Assembly: GCA_024636975.1 (NCBI GenBank) | Contig: JAGXGA010000011.1 | Location: 1-64,000, forward strand | Direction: 5' to 3' | From: Mariniphaga sp. | GTDB taxonomy: Bacteria; Bacteroidota; Bacteroidia; Bacteroidales; Prolixibacteraceae | Length of the DNA: 64,000 nucleotides | Shown: one piece after another, positions 52,429 through 62,667 of the stretch | Numbering within the stretch: position 1 is the first letter of the stretch | Layout: every line of letters starts with the position of its first letter | Translations under genes and position numbers: made by a program | The notes under the pieces: generated by a model | Database searches by the model: none | The model's input: the letters and a program-made list of their open reading frames with translations, nothing else | What the model was told of the DNA's origin: nothing

Positions 52429-53487
52429 ATGGTAAAAAATTATAGACAGCTAACAGAAAGTATTCGAGGCAGAATTAATCCTGAAAATTTTGAATTAAGA
52501 AAATCCTTTTCAGATGAGCTTGCAACAATTTCCTACAGTGAGGTACTGACTTACATTCGAATTGCGATGAAAGGTGTTGAACCAGAATACACGCAAAGAA
52601 GTAAAGATGCAGGAGAAAGAGTAAAAGAGCATTTATCGAAAAGGCTATCTGACGTTGTTTTTAAATATCAAGGTTCTGTAATGACTGACACTCATATTAA
52701 GGGTTATAGCGACATTGACCTACTTACTATTTGTGATAAATTTTATACATATGATGCTCCCAAAATCAAGCAGATACTTGAATCAGTAGAGCAGAAAAAT
52801 AGATATAGACAGACTTCTATTGAAAAAATGGTTAAGGAAGTTAACACAAGCTCTTATCAAGGAAATGCACTTCAAGATTTAAGAAAAATAAGAATTGATA
52901 GTGAATCAATTTTAGAAGATGTTTATGATATATGCGACACAACAAAACCAAAATCAATTAAAATTAAAAATCAAAGCCTAAATCGTGAAGTTGACGTAGT
53001 TATTGCCAATTGGTATGATGATGTAACTTCAGTTATCAATGACAAAGGTGAATATCGTGGAATTCAAGTTTATAATAAAGAAACTCATTCTAAAGGAAAT
53101 GCAGATTTTCCTTTTCTAAGCATTAAACGAATTAACGAAAAAAGTGCAGATACTATTGGTAGATTAAAAAAAATGATTCGCTTTTTGAAAAACACAAAAG
53201 CTAACTCAAATCAAGAAATCGACCTAAGTAGTTTTGATATTAATGCTGTTTGTTATGACATTGAAGTTGTGAAATATCAAACACTTTCATTTTATGAACT
53301 CGTTCCTGTAATCTATAATCAGCTAAAAGAAATCTGCACCAATCAAACTAAGGCAGATAGCATCATATCGGTGGATGGAAGAGAGTATATTTTTAAATAC
53401 AATTCAAGGAAACTTGAAAATCTGAAATTGTTGCTAGCTGAAGTTGAAGGAATATTTGTTGACCTTAAAAATACACTTGGCTTATGA
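52429..53487 (+). CDS. CD-NTase (CdnE-like cyclic nucleotide synthase) of a CBASS operon
   Basis: Nucleotidyltransferase motif FKYQGSVMTDTHIKGYSDIDLL (GS...DhD) with third acidic residue in REVDVVIANW; overlaps effector by ATGA. Confidence 0.82.
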   Translation: MVKNYRQLTESIRGRINPENFELRKSFSDELATISYSEVLTYIRIAMKGVEPEYTQRSKDAGERVKEHLSKRLSDVVFKYQGSVMTDTHIKGYSDIDLLTICDKFYTYDAPKIKQILESVEQKNRYRQTSIEKMVKEVNTSSYQGNALQDLRKIRIDSESILEDVYDICDTTKPKSIKIKNQSLNREVDVVIANWYDDVTSVINDKGEYRGIQVYNKETHSKGNADFPFLSIKRINEKSADTIGRLKKMIRFLKNTKANSNQEIDLSSFDINAVCYDIEVVKYQTLSFYELVPVIYNQLKEICTNQTKADSIISVDGREYIFKYNSRKLENLKLLLAEVEGIFVDLKNTLGL

Positions 53488-54422
53488 TTAAAAAGAGACT
53501 TTTTATAGGTTCATCCTCCGAAGAACTAAAATTAGCAGAGAAAGCAAAAGCAATTCTATCCGCAGACTTTGATGTAACCATATGGAATGAAAAAGTTTGG
53601 GATTCTTCGGTTTTTAAGATAAATCAAAATTTTCTGTCTGATTTACTTAAAGCAACTTTACAGTTTGATTTTGGAATTTTATTAGGCACTAATGACGACA
53701 AAGTCGAATTTAGGGGACAAGTAATGTTGCAACCAAGAGATAACGTGTTATTTGAATTAGGTTTGTTTACAGGTCGTTTAGGAACTTCAAAATGTGCGTT
53801 TCTAGTTGACAAAGAAATTAAACTTCTTTCTGATTTTGGTGGACTCTCCTTGGCAGTTTTTGATAATGGCAATGATAGCAGTTTTGAAAATGCGGTTAAG
53901 CAAGTCAAAGACCTTTTCATTTCAAGTTCAGATGATGAAATCAACTTTTTTCCTTCTGCTACATTAGCTTCAGTTTATTTGGAAAATCTTATTGTTCCAA
54001 CTTGTCGCTATTTAATTGAAAATAATGGATATGAACTTGAAGGTGTGAAATACAAAAAGTGCAAACTAAATATTATTGTTCCTGACAAAATCAATGATGA
54101 CGTTAATCTTCAATTCGAGAGATTAAAATCTTCTATTGACACTAAAAACGTTTCTTTCAAATATGCAGGCAGACCGAGAAATATTAGCATTGACACTCAA
54201 ATTAAAGAAGAAACACTAGTCTTTATAGACTTTCCGACAATAATCACAGGAATTAATTATGCTATTTCAAACCTACTACCCAACGACTTTAATAAACTGA
54301 GTCCAGATTATGACTCAATTCTTGAAAGAGAATTAAGACGATTTATTACAACATTAAAAAAGTTATTGATAAAACACGGATTTGATGAAATGGTGGTTGT
54401 AAAAAGAGAGAAAGATTTATGA
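53484..54422 (+). CDS. TIR-STING-like CBASS effector (Cap12-type TIR domain + bacterial STING-like domain)
   Basis: N-term KRLFIGSSSEELKLAEKAKAILSADFDVTIWNE..FDFGILLGTNDD..PRDNVLFELGLFTGRLGTSKCAFLV; C-term CKLNIIVPDKIND..AGRPRNISIDTQIKEETLVFIDFPTIITGINYAI. Confidence 0.8.
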   Translation: MIKKRLFIGSSSEELKLAEKAKAILSADFDVTIWNEKVWDSSVFKINQNFLSDLLKATLQFDFGILLGTNDDKVEFRGQVMLQPRDNVLFELGLFTGRLGTSKCAFLVDKEIKLLSDFGGLSLAVFDNGNDSSFENAVKQVKDLFISSSDDEINFFPSATLASVYLENLIVPTCRYLIENNGYELEGVKYKKCKLNIIVPDKINDDVNLQFERLKSSIDTKNVSFKYAGRPRNISIDTQIKEETLVFIDFPTIITGINYAISNLLPNDFNKLSPDYDSILERELRRFITTLKKLLIKHGFDEMVVVKREKDL

Positions 54423-54690
54423 CTATTCTTATACTTAACGTTGTTTGCAAGGCTAAAAAGACCGAGGTATATTAATAAATGGACTAACAATTTGAAAAAA
54501 CAGACAAAAAAAATTGATTCTTTGATTGAAGGTTGGTGCAAGAAAAAATTAGTTTTTGCATACCCCCTTCTGCCCTTCAGGACAGTTGGGGAAGCCTATG
54601 TGCATTGCACACACAAATCGCACAAACCGACCCACAGACCAAAATTTGTAAATGAGTGCAATTTAGCCACCAAACAAAAACCGCCTCTCT

Positions 54691-57081
54691 ATGGTAAATC
54701 CTGAATATATTAGTCAACTTGTTATTCGTTCAAAAACAGAACTAAAAAAGCATTATAATCTAGAAGATATTGGATTTGACGACTTTGAAATTATCAACTT
54801 CTACCTAATTAATAAAACTCTAAACCAAGACAAATATAATTTGGCAATTAATGTTCCGCAAAGAGATGATAAAAGGGACTTCTACATCCCTGCAATATTA
54901 TCAGTTGCAGCGACCTTATTTTTTCAAAACTACATTGACGATAAAACAAAATACAAGAACGGTGATATTTTACAAAAAGACGGAAAAAGATACAGGTACG
55001 ACAAAAAGAACATTGATGGCACTCATACTTTATCTGGAAATGGATGTACATTACCAAGTGTAAAAGATAAATCATTAAAAAAGTATATTGTAACAACAGC
55101 AAACCTTACTGACAGAAAAGTCAAAACAAAATTTAATCATTATAAAAATCTTTTCAAACTCATATTTGGAGAAGATTATGTCCCCTCAAAATTCACATAT
55201 AAAACTGCAATTATTCTTGAAAAGAAAGATTTTTTAGAAACCCTTAATGACGAGAAGATACCAGAGATTGAATTGAAAAAGGCAATCCCTTTAAAATGGG
55301 TGACTAAAAAAGGGATTGAAAAAGATGAATCGGACTATATTCCAATTGAACCTATGATTTATCTTTTGCCAGATTATGAGACTTTTAAAGAGTTGGTTTT
55401 TGATGAAATAGAGAATTTAGATTCGGTAATTTTTATAGGGAAAAACAAGTACGAACCTTTTATCACTCAAATAAAGCGTGATTTACGGAAAGGCAATATC
55501 CCTAAAGCAATTTTTATCGGAAGTAATAATATTGAAAACTTTGATAATCTTAAAACTTGGAAATGGACTCAGTCAGAGACAAACTATTTTAACAACATTG
55601 AAGACAGTTCTATTGAATTGATAACCGTTAAGCCTGAAAGTTTTCTGAATAATATTGAAAAATTTGAGAAGCGGATTTTGGAAATTGATAATGAATACTG
55701 TTTCAATATTAAAAATCTTTTCAGACTTAAAAAGATACTTTATTCAACTGTTTTGCCGAGCAAATCCCTTCGCCTTGCAAGTCAGCTAGAATACATTAAT
55801 CATATTTATGAAAAAGAGATTAAAAGTATCGTTTCTGAATCCTTTTTAGAAATTAATGAGAACCCAGAAAAGATTATAAATGAACTAACAGTATTAGCGA
55901 AAGAAATAATAAACAGTATTTCAACTGAAAAATTCAATCAGTTAATTCGGTTAGAAAAGACAGATATTTTAATTGTTTCAGAAAGATTTAAGGATGCTTG
56001 GCAAGAAGACCTTAATAGTAAAGAATTCGTTAGCACTTTTGGGAAGACAAAGCTGCTTAGTTTCAAAGAATTCAAGCAGCAAATCGGTAAATTCAAATCA
56101 AGAAAAAATATATCAATACTTACAATATTTGGATTCTCAGATATTCCAACTGATATTTTGCGAATTATTTCCCAAACATCCAACAATTTTTCATTAGTCT
56201 TATATCCAGAAGAAAATCAACTTGTTGAGAAGCTTTTAAATAAATGTCAGAATGAATCAAATCAGGAATTCGGGTCAACAGAACGATATATTTTGAGCAA
56301 GATAGAATACCCAATAGTTGAAAAGGATGAGGATATCTCCGGTATCATTTTAAAATTCTACGAACAAGAAAGCTTTGAAAATAAATCATATCATTATGAG
56401 TATAGTGAAAATATAGAATATGAAATCACTTCTATTGGTGGTGAAAAAACCATTTTGGAAGGTAGCAAGACAATACTACTTTCAAAAGATAATTTAAAAA
56501 GAAAAGAGAAAGTTTCAAATCTTATTATTGGAGATAATATCAGGATTTACGAGAATACTTCAAAGGAAAGATTATTTCAAATTGCAACAGAGAATGACAA
56601 GAAAGGAAAACTTATTGAAATCATTGAAACTTCCAAAATATGGAAGCAATGTCTTAAAAATTATTTTGTAAAAAAAGAATCTACAAACTTTGGTTTTGAA
56701 GAATTGTTAGCTGAACTTGTTGTTAATGGTGCTAAAATTCAAATCATTACAGTAAAAAAATGGCTCAGCCTAGAAGATAAGGATTTATTTCCATCACAAA
56801 CACTGAACTTAATAGCAATTAAGAAGACCATTGACTGTGATGTCTTTAATAATAGTTTCGATGATATTAAACGTTGCAAAAAAGCATACAGAAGTATAAT
56901 GATAGCCTTGGGAAGAGACCTAAGCGATGAAATAATGGATTACATAATTTCTGACAAAAAAGTTATTGGTAAAATATTAGAACAATTTAGCGAAGAACAT
57001 ATTGCTAAATTTATTGATGCAAGTGCGCCATTACAAACAATTGAAAAAATTCAAATACTTGAAAATTGTGAACATGAGTAA
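54691..57081 (+). CDS. DrmE-like DISARM protein of unknown function
   Basis: 796 aa, coupled by an 8-bp overlap (57074-57081) to a DrmA-like helicase followed by DrmB; size and position match DrmE of class 2 DISARM, identity inferred mainly from context. Confidence 0.6.
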   Translation: MVNPEYISQLVIRSKTELKKHYNLEDIGFDDFEIINFYLINKTLNQDKYNLAINVPQRDDKRDFYIPAILSVAATLFFQNYIDDKTKYKNGDILQKDGKRYRYDKKNIDGTHTLSGNGCTLPSVKDKSLKKYIVTTANLTDRKVKTKFNHYKNLFKLIFGEDYVPSKFTYKTAIILEKKDFLETLNDEKIPEIELKKAIPLKWVTKKGIEKDESDYIPIEPMIYLLPDYETFKELVFDEIENLDSVIFIGKNKYEPFITQIKRDLRKGNIPKAIFIGSNNIENFDNLKTWKWTQSETNYFNNIEDSSIELITVKPESFLNNIEKFEKRILEIDNEYCFNIKNLFRLKKILYSTVLPSKSLRLASQLEYINHIYEKEIKSIVSESFLEINENPEKIINELTVLAKEIINSISTEKFNQLIRLEKTDILIVSERFKDAWQEDLNSKEFVSTFGKTKLLSFKEFKQQIGKFKSRKNISILTIFGFSDIPTDILRIISQTSNNFSLVLYPEENQLVEKLLNKCQNESNQEFGSTERYILSKIEYPIVEKDEDISGIILKFYEQESFENKSYHYEYSENIEYEITSIGGEKTILEGSKTILLSKDNLKRKEKVSNLIIGDNIRIYENTSKERLFQIATENDKKGKLIEIIETSKIWKQCLKNYFVKKESTNFGFEELLAELVVNGAKIQIITVKKWLSLEDKDLFPSQTLNLIAIKKTIDCDVFNNSFDDIKRCKKAYRSIMIALGRDLSDEIMDYIISDKKVIGKILEQFSEEHIAKFIDASAPLQTIEKIQILENCEHE

Positions 57082-60000
57082 TATAGATGATAATTTAGCA
57101 AGGCAAAAATTTCAGGACAGAATAACCAAAGGTATGTTAGGTCCAGGTTCTGATACTTGGGGAGTAGCCGACAATGAAGAAATCATCTCAGATTATCCCT
57201 TAATAAGATATTTTACAGGAGTTTTATTTCCAGACAAAACTAATCCTGATACACAGTTAGACAGCGATACTGCGGATGTTGAAAATGAAAGTGAAGAGAA
57301 TGAAGAACTGGAAGAATCCAATATTAAAAAAGAAGTTTTAGATATTATAGAAGAGAATAGTGTTTCAACAAAGAAGGAAAATGAAGAAGATTTGACACTT
57401 AGCCAAAATAGCTTTTTCCCAACAAATATTGGTCTTACAATTTGTCTTACCGATTCAGTTGAAAACGTAAATGTTGATTTTTCATTTGGACTTTATTATC
57501 AACCAACCTTTAAAGAAAAAAAAATCAAAATTAATAAAGCTGGGTATGATTCATTTTTTGAAGATAAAATTCCTTACCAATTACCATTTAAAGATAAATT
57601 GAAATTTGATGGTGAGTTTATGTTTCTTGAAAATGATTTGGATGGTCATTCTGGAGGACGTGATAAAATCCGTAGTGGGGATTATCAAAGTTTTGACGAA
57701 TTCAGAAACAGTAAAAACTTAGTCGATACTTCTGCTAAGTATTACATTGGTTATCTTGAAAAATTAATTAGCAGGGCATGGAAAAGAAAGCATTTTTTGC
57801 GAAAACTTACGATTAAAATTGAACCGACTTCTGAACCAATTACAATTGAACTTCCGGATAAATTACATAAAGAACTAAAGGTTGGCTACAATGTAAAAAC
57901 ATACTTTCATCAAGGTAGGAAATATGTAAAGATACAACTCGTTAATATTTCAGTTCCCCATCCTAAAAATAAGTTCTCTAATAAAAATGAGAAACTAAAT
58001 TCAAAATGTTTATTTCAAGCAGATATATCTGTTACGTCAAATAATATTTTGCCATATAAAACGCAGTATGAGCGATTTCCTTTCGACAATGAAGCCGAAA
58101 GATTAAATTTCATTTACCGTAAGATTAAATCATTCGGAATAGGACATAATTGTGCCGTGGATTGGGAAGGTGAAAAACCGACCATAATTAAGACGAGCTT
58201 TTTACCTCATGCTGATATTAAAGATGTAAAAAACGATTTTGACGATGCTAATGACACAAAACTTAATGATGCTTTAAATATTAAGAATCTATCAACTTTT
58301 GGTTTACCCAAAAACAAGGTTATTGAAAGCTTGAAATATTTCATTTCACTGTATGAACAATGGATAATAAATCAAAAATTACAAACTAAAAGTCTTGATT
58401 TTAACGATACTGAAATAAGTTTAGCTATTATTTCAAAACAAACCGAAAACCTAAACAGGTTAAAAGAAAGCATCGTATTGCTTGAAGATGATAATATCTT
58501 CAAAGCCTTTCAAATGGCAAATACAGCAATGTATATCCAAATGGTAACTTCAAATGATAAAGATTTTGGGAAAGACGAAAAGGAATTATCGGAACTTACC
58601 CATAATGTTGATTACAATAGTCTTGATTTTTTTAGGAAATACAATGCAGAGCAAAGAAAAATTGAAGGCAAAATAAAGTTTATTCTAAGATATAGACCAT
58701 TTCAATTAGCGTTTATGCTTCTCAGTATTGATGGAGTTGTAAATAATCAAAGTAAGTCGAGAAAAGAAATTGTTGATTTGATATGGTTTCCCACAGGTGG
58801 TGGAAAAACAGAAGCATATCTTGCCGTTACAGCTCTTGCAATTATTTGGAGACGTTTAAATAATGAAATTGGATATGAAGGAACTACTGTAATAATGCGT
58901 TATACTTTACGGTTGTTAACAGCTCAGCAATTTGAACGGGCATCTCGATTAATTTCCGCACTTGAATTTCTGAGGCAACAACCTGAATTTAATGCTGTTT
59001 TACGAACAGAACCAATTTCAATCGGCCTTTGGGTTGGAATGGCTTCAACTCCAAATAAACTTGAAGTTGCAAAAAAGAAAATTGATGAAATTGAAAAAGA
59101 ATGTGACCGAAAAAATGGGAATCCGAAAGAAAAAAATATATTTCAAATAAGTGCCTGCCCTTGGTGTGGAACAAAACTTATTTCGAAAAATGAAGGTAAA
59201 TGGGATTATGGTTTTGATTATACCCGAACCGATTTAAAGCTTAACTGCCTCAATAAAAATTGCGCATTTCATAAAAAGCTTCCAATACAAGTTGTTGATG
59301 AGCTTTTATACGAAAATCCACCAACTCTCCTATTTGGAACGGTCGACAAATTTGCAATGTTAGCTTGGCAAGAAAAAGCATTTATGTTTTTCAATACTCA
59401 TGACGATAGTAAACTACCACCCGATTTAATTATTCAAGATGAACTTCACCTATTGAGTGGTCCTTTAGGTTCTATAACTGGCATTTACGAAAGTGTAATA
59501 GAATTACTTTCCACAAAAAATGGGCATGCTCCTAAAATAATTGCGTCAACGGCGACAACTCGAAATACAGATTCGCAAATAAAAAAATTGTATGGGAATA
59601 GAAACGTAAATGTGTTTCCACCAACAGGGATTACGCAAGAAGACAGCTTTTTCGCGAAGGAAGATAATAGTAAAAGCAAGAGAAGATATTTGGGTTTTAT
59701 GCCTACTGGGAAAACTGCAATTGACACACAGTTACAAATACTTGCTCATTTATTGGTTGCTCGCTTAGAAGTTTATCTTGATAACAAAACCAAAGGCTCT
59801 GCAAATAATTATTGGAGCCTCGTTTCTTATTACAACAGCTTACGTGATGTTGGGCGTACAAATAATAAAGTTGGGGATGAAATAACAACTTATACTGGAT
59901 TCTTACAAAATAGACTTTCATCTATTTTTCCTGGTTCTATCGATGACTACAGGTATAATTTCTTAGGAATTTACTCAAGAACAAAAGAACTTACAAGTAG

Positions 60001-60730
60001 AATTCAAAGTGAAAGAATTAAGGAAACGCTGAGTGAAATTGAAAGAGAATTTTCAGAAAAAAGCTTTTCAACCGACGAAACAGGTAGGAAATATTTGAAT
60101 GATGTTGTCGATATAATTCTTGCAACAAATATGATTTCGGTTGGAATTGATATAAGTCGGTTGAATATCATGTTGTTGAATGGAATGCCAAAGAATATTG
60201 CAGAATACATTCAGGCATCAAGTCGTGTTGGTAGAAGCACAAAGGGACTTGCAATAACACTTTTTGACCCGAATAGGGCAAGAGAAAAATCTTATTTTGA
60301 ACATTTTAAAACCTTCCATCAAACTTTTTACAAAGCTGTAGAGCCAATAAGTGTTACTCCATTTACTGAGAATACAATCAATAAAATGCTATCAAGTATG
60401 CTTGTTGCCTTTATACGTCAAAACTACCCGGGAGAGTTAAACCGAAAGAATCAAGCTGGCTATTTTACTAAAGATAAAATTCAACCTTTATTAGCATTTA
60501 TAAAAAACCGTTTCATAAATCAAAAAGATGATTGTGAATTGTTTGAGAGAGAGATAAAAAGATTAGCAGATGAATGGGAGGAAAAGATAAGTCAAGTCAA
60601 TTTACAAAAGTATGATGAGCTTTTATTGAAACCAGGTGAACATGATGGAGATATTGAAGATTGGATTTTAATGCAATCTATGCGAGAAGTTGACACAAAT
60701 ACCTACATCCAAATTAAAGGAAACAAATAG
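57074..60730 (+). CDS. drmA: DrmA-like DISARM superfamily 2 helicase
   Basis: Walker A WFPTGGGKTEAYL; Walker B LIIQDELHLLSGPLGSI; motifs V/VI ILATNMISVGIDISRLNIMLLNGMPKNIAEYIQASSRVGR; Cys pairs CPWCGTK..CLNKNC; start placed at MSNIDDNLARQ. Confidence 0.85.
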   Translation: MSNIDDNLARQKFQDRITKGMLGPGSDTWGVADNEEIISDYPLIRYFTGVLFPDKTNPDTQLDSDTADVENESEENEELEESNIKKEVLDIIEENSVSTKKENEEDLTLSQNSFFPTNIGLTICLTDSVENVNVDFSFGLYYQPTFKEKKIKINKAGYDSFFEDKIPYQLPFKDKLKFDGEFMFLENDLDGHSGGRDKIRSGDYQSFDEFRNSKNLVDTSAKYYIGYLEKLISRAWKRKHFLRKLTIKIEPTSEPITIELPDKLHKELKVGYNVKTYFHQGRKYVKIQLVNISVPHPKNKFSNKNEKLNSKCLFQADISVTSNNILPYKTQYERFPFDNEAERLNFIYRKIKSFGIGHNCAVDWEGEKPTIIKTSFLPHADIKDVKNDFDDANDTKLNDALNIKNLSTFGLPKNKVIESLKYFISLYEQWIINQKLQTKSLDFNDTEISLAIISKQTENLNRLKESIVLLEDDNIFKAFQMANTAMYIQMVTSNDKDFGKDEKELSELTHNVDYNSLDFFRKYNAEQRKIEGKIKFILRYRPFQLAFMLLSIDGVVNNQSKSRKEIVDLIWFPTGGGKTEAYLAVTALAIIWRRLNNEIGYEGTTVIMRYTLRLLTAQQFERASRLISALEFLRQQPEFNAVLRTEPISIGLWVGMASTPNKLEVAKKKIDEIEKECDRKNGNPKEKNIFQISACPWCGTKLISKNEGKWDYGFDYTRTDLKLNCLNKNCAFHKKLPIQVVDELLYENPPTLLFGTVDKFAMLAWQEKAFMFFNTHDDSKLPPDLIIQDELHLLSGPLGSITGIYESVIELLSTKNGHAPKIIASTATTRNTDSQIKKLYGNRNVNVFPPTGITQEDSFFAKEDNSKSKRRYLGFMPTGKTAIDTQLQILAHLLVARLEVYLDNKTKGSANNYWSLVSYYNSLRDVGRTNNKVGDEITTYTGFLQNRLSSIFPGSIDDYRYNFLGIYSRTKELTSRIQSERIKETLSEIEREFSEKSFSTDETGRKYLNDVVDIILATNMISVGIDISRLNIMLLNGMPKNIAEYIQASSRVGRSTKGLAITLFDPNRAREKSYFEHFKTFHQTFYKAVEPISVTPFTENTINKMLSSMLVAFIRQNYPGELNRKNQAGYFTKDKIQPLLAFIKNRFINQKDDCELFEREIKRLADEWEEKISQVNLQKYDELLLKPGEHDGDIEDWILMQSMREVDTNTYIQIKGNK

Positions 60731-60732
60731 TT

Positions 60733-62667
60733 ATGCCACATACAGAGATACAATCACGCAAAGTTATTAGCTCCTACGGAGGTGTTGGTTCCATTATTGA
60801 AACTCCAAATGGGGCAATGATGATAGAAAATTTTGACCAATGGTCTTTCTTTAAAGCAATAATAGAAGGTAATCTTGAAAAATTAGATTATACGATTGAA
60901 GACAATCGGCTTTTAAACAGATTAAAGAACGAAAATGGATTTCCAAGATTATCTGCTTTTTTAAGAATTCCATCAAATGTTGCAAACCCAAACAATCAAA
61001 GTGCACCCTTACACCCTTATCGGTTTATTAGTTCAAAATATTTTCCAGAATGGTTTTATTGCAATAAATGTGAGCGTTTTCACAATATCTCTGATTGGTG
61101 GGAGGGCTGGAAAAGAACTCTTTCAAAATACAAAGAGCCAAATGATAAAATTAGAGATTTATTCTATAACTCGCCAAGATGTTTTTATTGCTATGACAGT
61201 GCAAAGACCAAACAAAAGAGAGATAAAAAACGTAAGAAATTTTATTATGAATTAGAGCAAGTTCGATTTATACTAACCTCTCCGAAAGGCGATATTTATG
61301 ATATTCCTTGGGATAAATGGAATATTGCAGTAAAAGTAAGTCAGGATAATGAATCAAGGCTTACAATAAGAATGGATGATGACGAACTGTGCTGTGAAAA
61401 TCAACAGCTAAAATATTACAAATCAACTAAGTTCTCAGATTTGTCTGGTATTAGAATCTCATGCAACAGTTGTGGAAAATCAAATACATTGGCTGGTTTA
61501 TTTAAATTAGAAATGATTGTAAATGAATCAACTAAACTAAACCGAAAGATAGTTATTAGAACCAGTAACAGTGTTTATTATCCAATTTTAGTAAGTAGTA
61601 TTTATCTGCCTGCGCAATTAGAAATTAGCGGAAGTGATTCTGACAAAATAGATAAGTGGTTGGAAAAAGGAAAGTCAATAGACTTCATTGTTGAAGTTTT
61701 TGAGGACGAATATTCTGAAGCATCAATTTTAAAATACATCAATGGAAATGTTGAAAATATTTTTGAACCTGAAGAAGAATATCGTTTAAAAGAATACAAT
61801 TTCATTACATTTCCTGAGCGTATTTCGTACCCAGAAAAAGATTCAGAAAAAAGAAATCTGATTTTTAAGAGACAAAAAATATCTTCTCTTGAAAAATATG
61901 GAATTTCGAATCTTACACAAATTAAAAGACTTAAATTAACGACAGTTCAAGTTGCATATACTCGTCAAGAACCACTAAGCCAAAACGAGTTTCTACAAGG
62001 TGTTGATGGAGATTCAAAAATTAAAGCAAAATATACTTCAAAATGGGCAAATCAAACCGAATATCTACCTGCTGTTGAAAGTTTTGGTGAAGGCATTTTT
62101 ATTAATCTTAATAATAATAAAATCGAAACATGGTTAGATGAATCTTTTAAAAGTAAAGGGTTTGCCCAGCGAATATTAACGATTAAAGATAATATCCAAA
62201 ATCACGATTATATTGATAAAGGTAAATTCAAAAGTGATAGGCATTTGGGTAAATTCATTTTAATTCATACACTATCTCATATTCTGATTAAAGAATTTGA
62301 ATTTCTTGTCGGTTACCCTGCAACGTCTTTAAATGAAAGACTTTTTATTGATGAAATGGAAATGTCAGGAATGTTAATTTATACAGTTGCTGGTGCAGAG
62401 GGAAGTTTCGGTGGTCTTGTTTCACAAGGGACTGAGGAAATTTTTGAAAGAATCATAAAGTCTGCTCTTTTTAGGGCCACGGATTGTGCTTCTGACCCAA
62501 TTTGTTTTCACACCATGGATGGCCAAGGAGTTGGTGGATTAAATATGGCTGCTTGTTATTCATGTTCGTTACTTCCTGAGACTTCATGCGAAGAATTTAA
62601 TAGTTTTCTTGACAGAGGATTGTTGATAGATATTGATAATGGATTTTTTAAAGATGACATCGTGTAA
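60733..62667 (+). CDS. drmB: DrmB-like DISARM protein (DUF1998)
   Basis: CNKCERFHNISDWW; CNSCGKSNTLAGL; C-terminal FILIHTLSHILIKEFEFLVGYPATSLNERLF..GMLIYTVAGAEGSFGGLV..ACYSCSLLPETSCEEFN; starts 2 bp after drmA stop. Confidence 0.85.
   Translation: MPHTEIQSRKVISSYGGVGSIIETPNGAMMIENFDQWSFFKAIIEGNLEKLDYTIEDNRLLNRLKNENGFPRLSAFLRIPSNVANPNNQSAPLHPYRFISSKYFPEWFYCNKCERFHNISDWWEGWKRTLSKYKEPNDKIRDLFYNSPRCFYCYDSAKTKQKRDKKRKKFYYELEQVRFILTSPKGDIYDIPWDKWNIAVKVSQDNESRLTIRMDDDELCCENQQLKYYKSTKFSDLSGIRISCNSCGKSNTLAGLFKLEMIVNESTKLNRKIVIRTSNSVYYPILVSSIYLPAQLEISGSDSDKIDKWLEKGKSIDFIVEVFEDEYSEASILKYINGNVENIFEPEEEYRLKEYNFITFPERISYPEKDSEKRNLIFKRQKISSLEKYGISNLTQIKRLKLTTVQVAYTRQEPLSQNEFLQGVDGDSKIKAKYTSKWANQTEYLPAVESFGEGIFINLNNNKIETWLDESFKSKGFAQRILTIKDNIQNHDYIDKGKFKSDRHLGKFILIHTLSHILIKEFEFLVGYPATSLNERLFIDEMEMSGMLIYTVAGAEGSFGGLVSQGTEEIFERIIKSALFRATDCASDPICFHTMDGQGVGGLNMAACYSCSLLPETSCEEFNSFLDRGLLIDIDNGFFKDDIV

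Noticed and set aside
54441-54704. 87-aa ORF between CBASS and the DISARM-like operon as a third CBASS gene
   Set aside because: Composition is basic/low-confidence, no family resemblance, overlaps the drmE-like start and the boundary repeats; probably noncoding.
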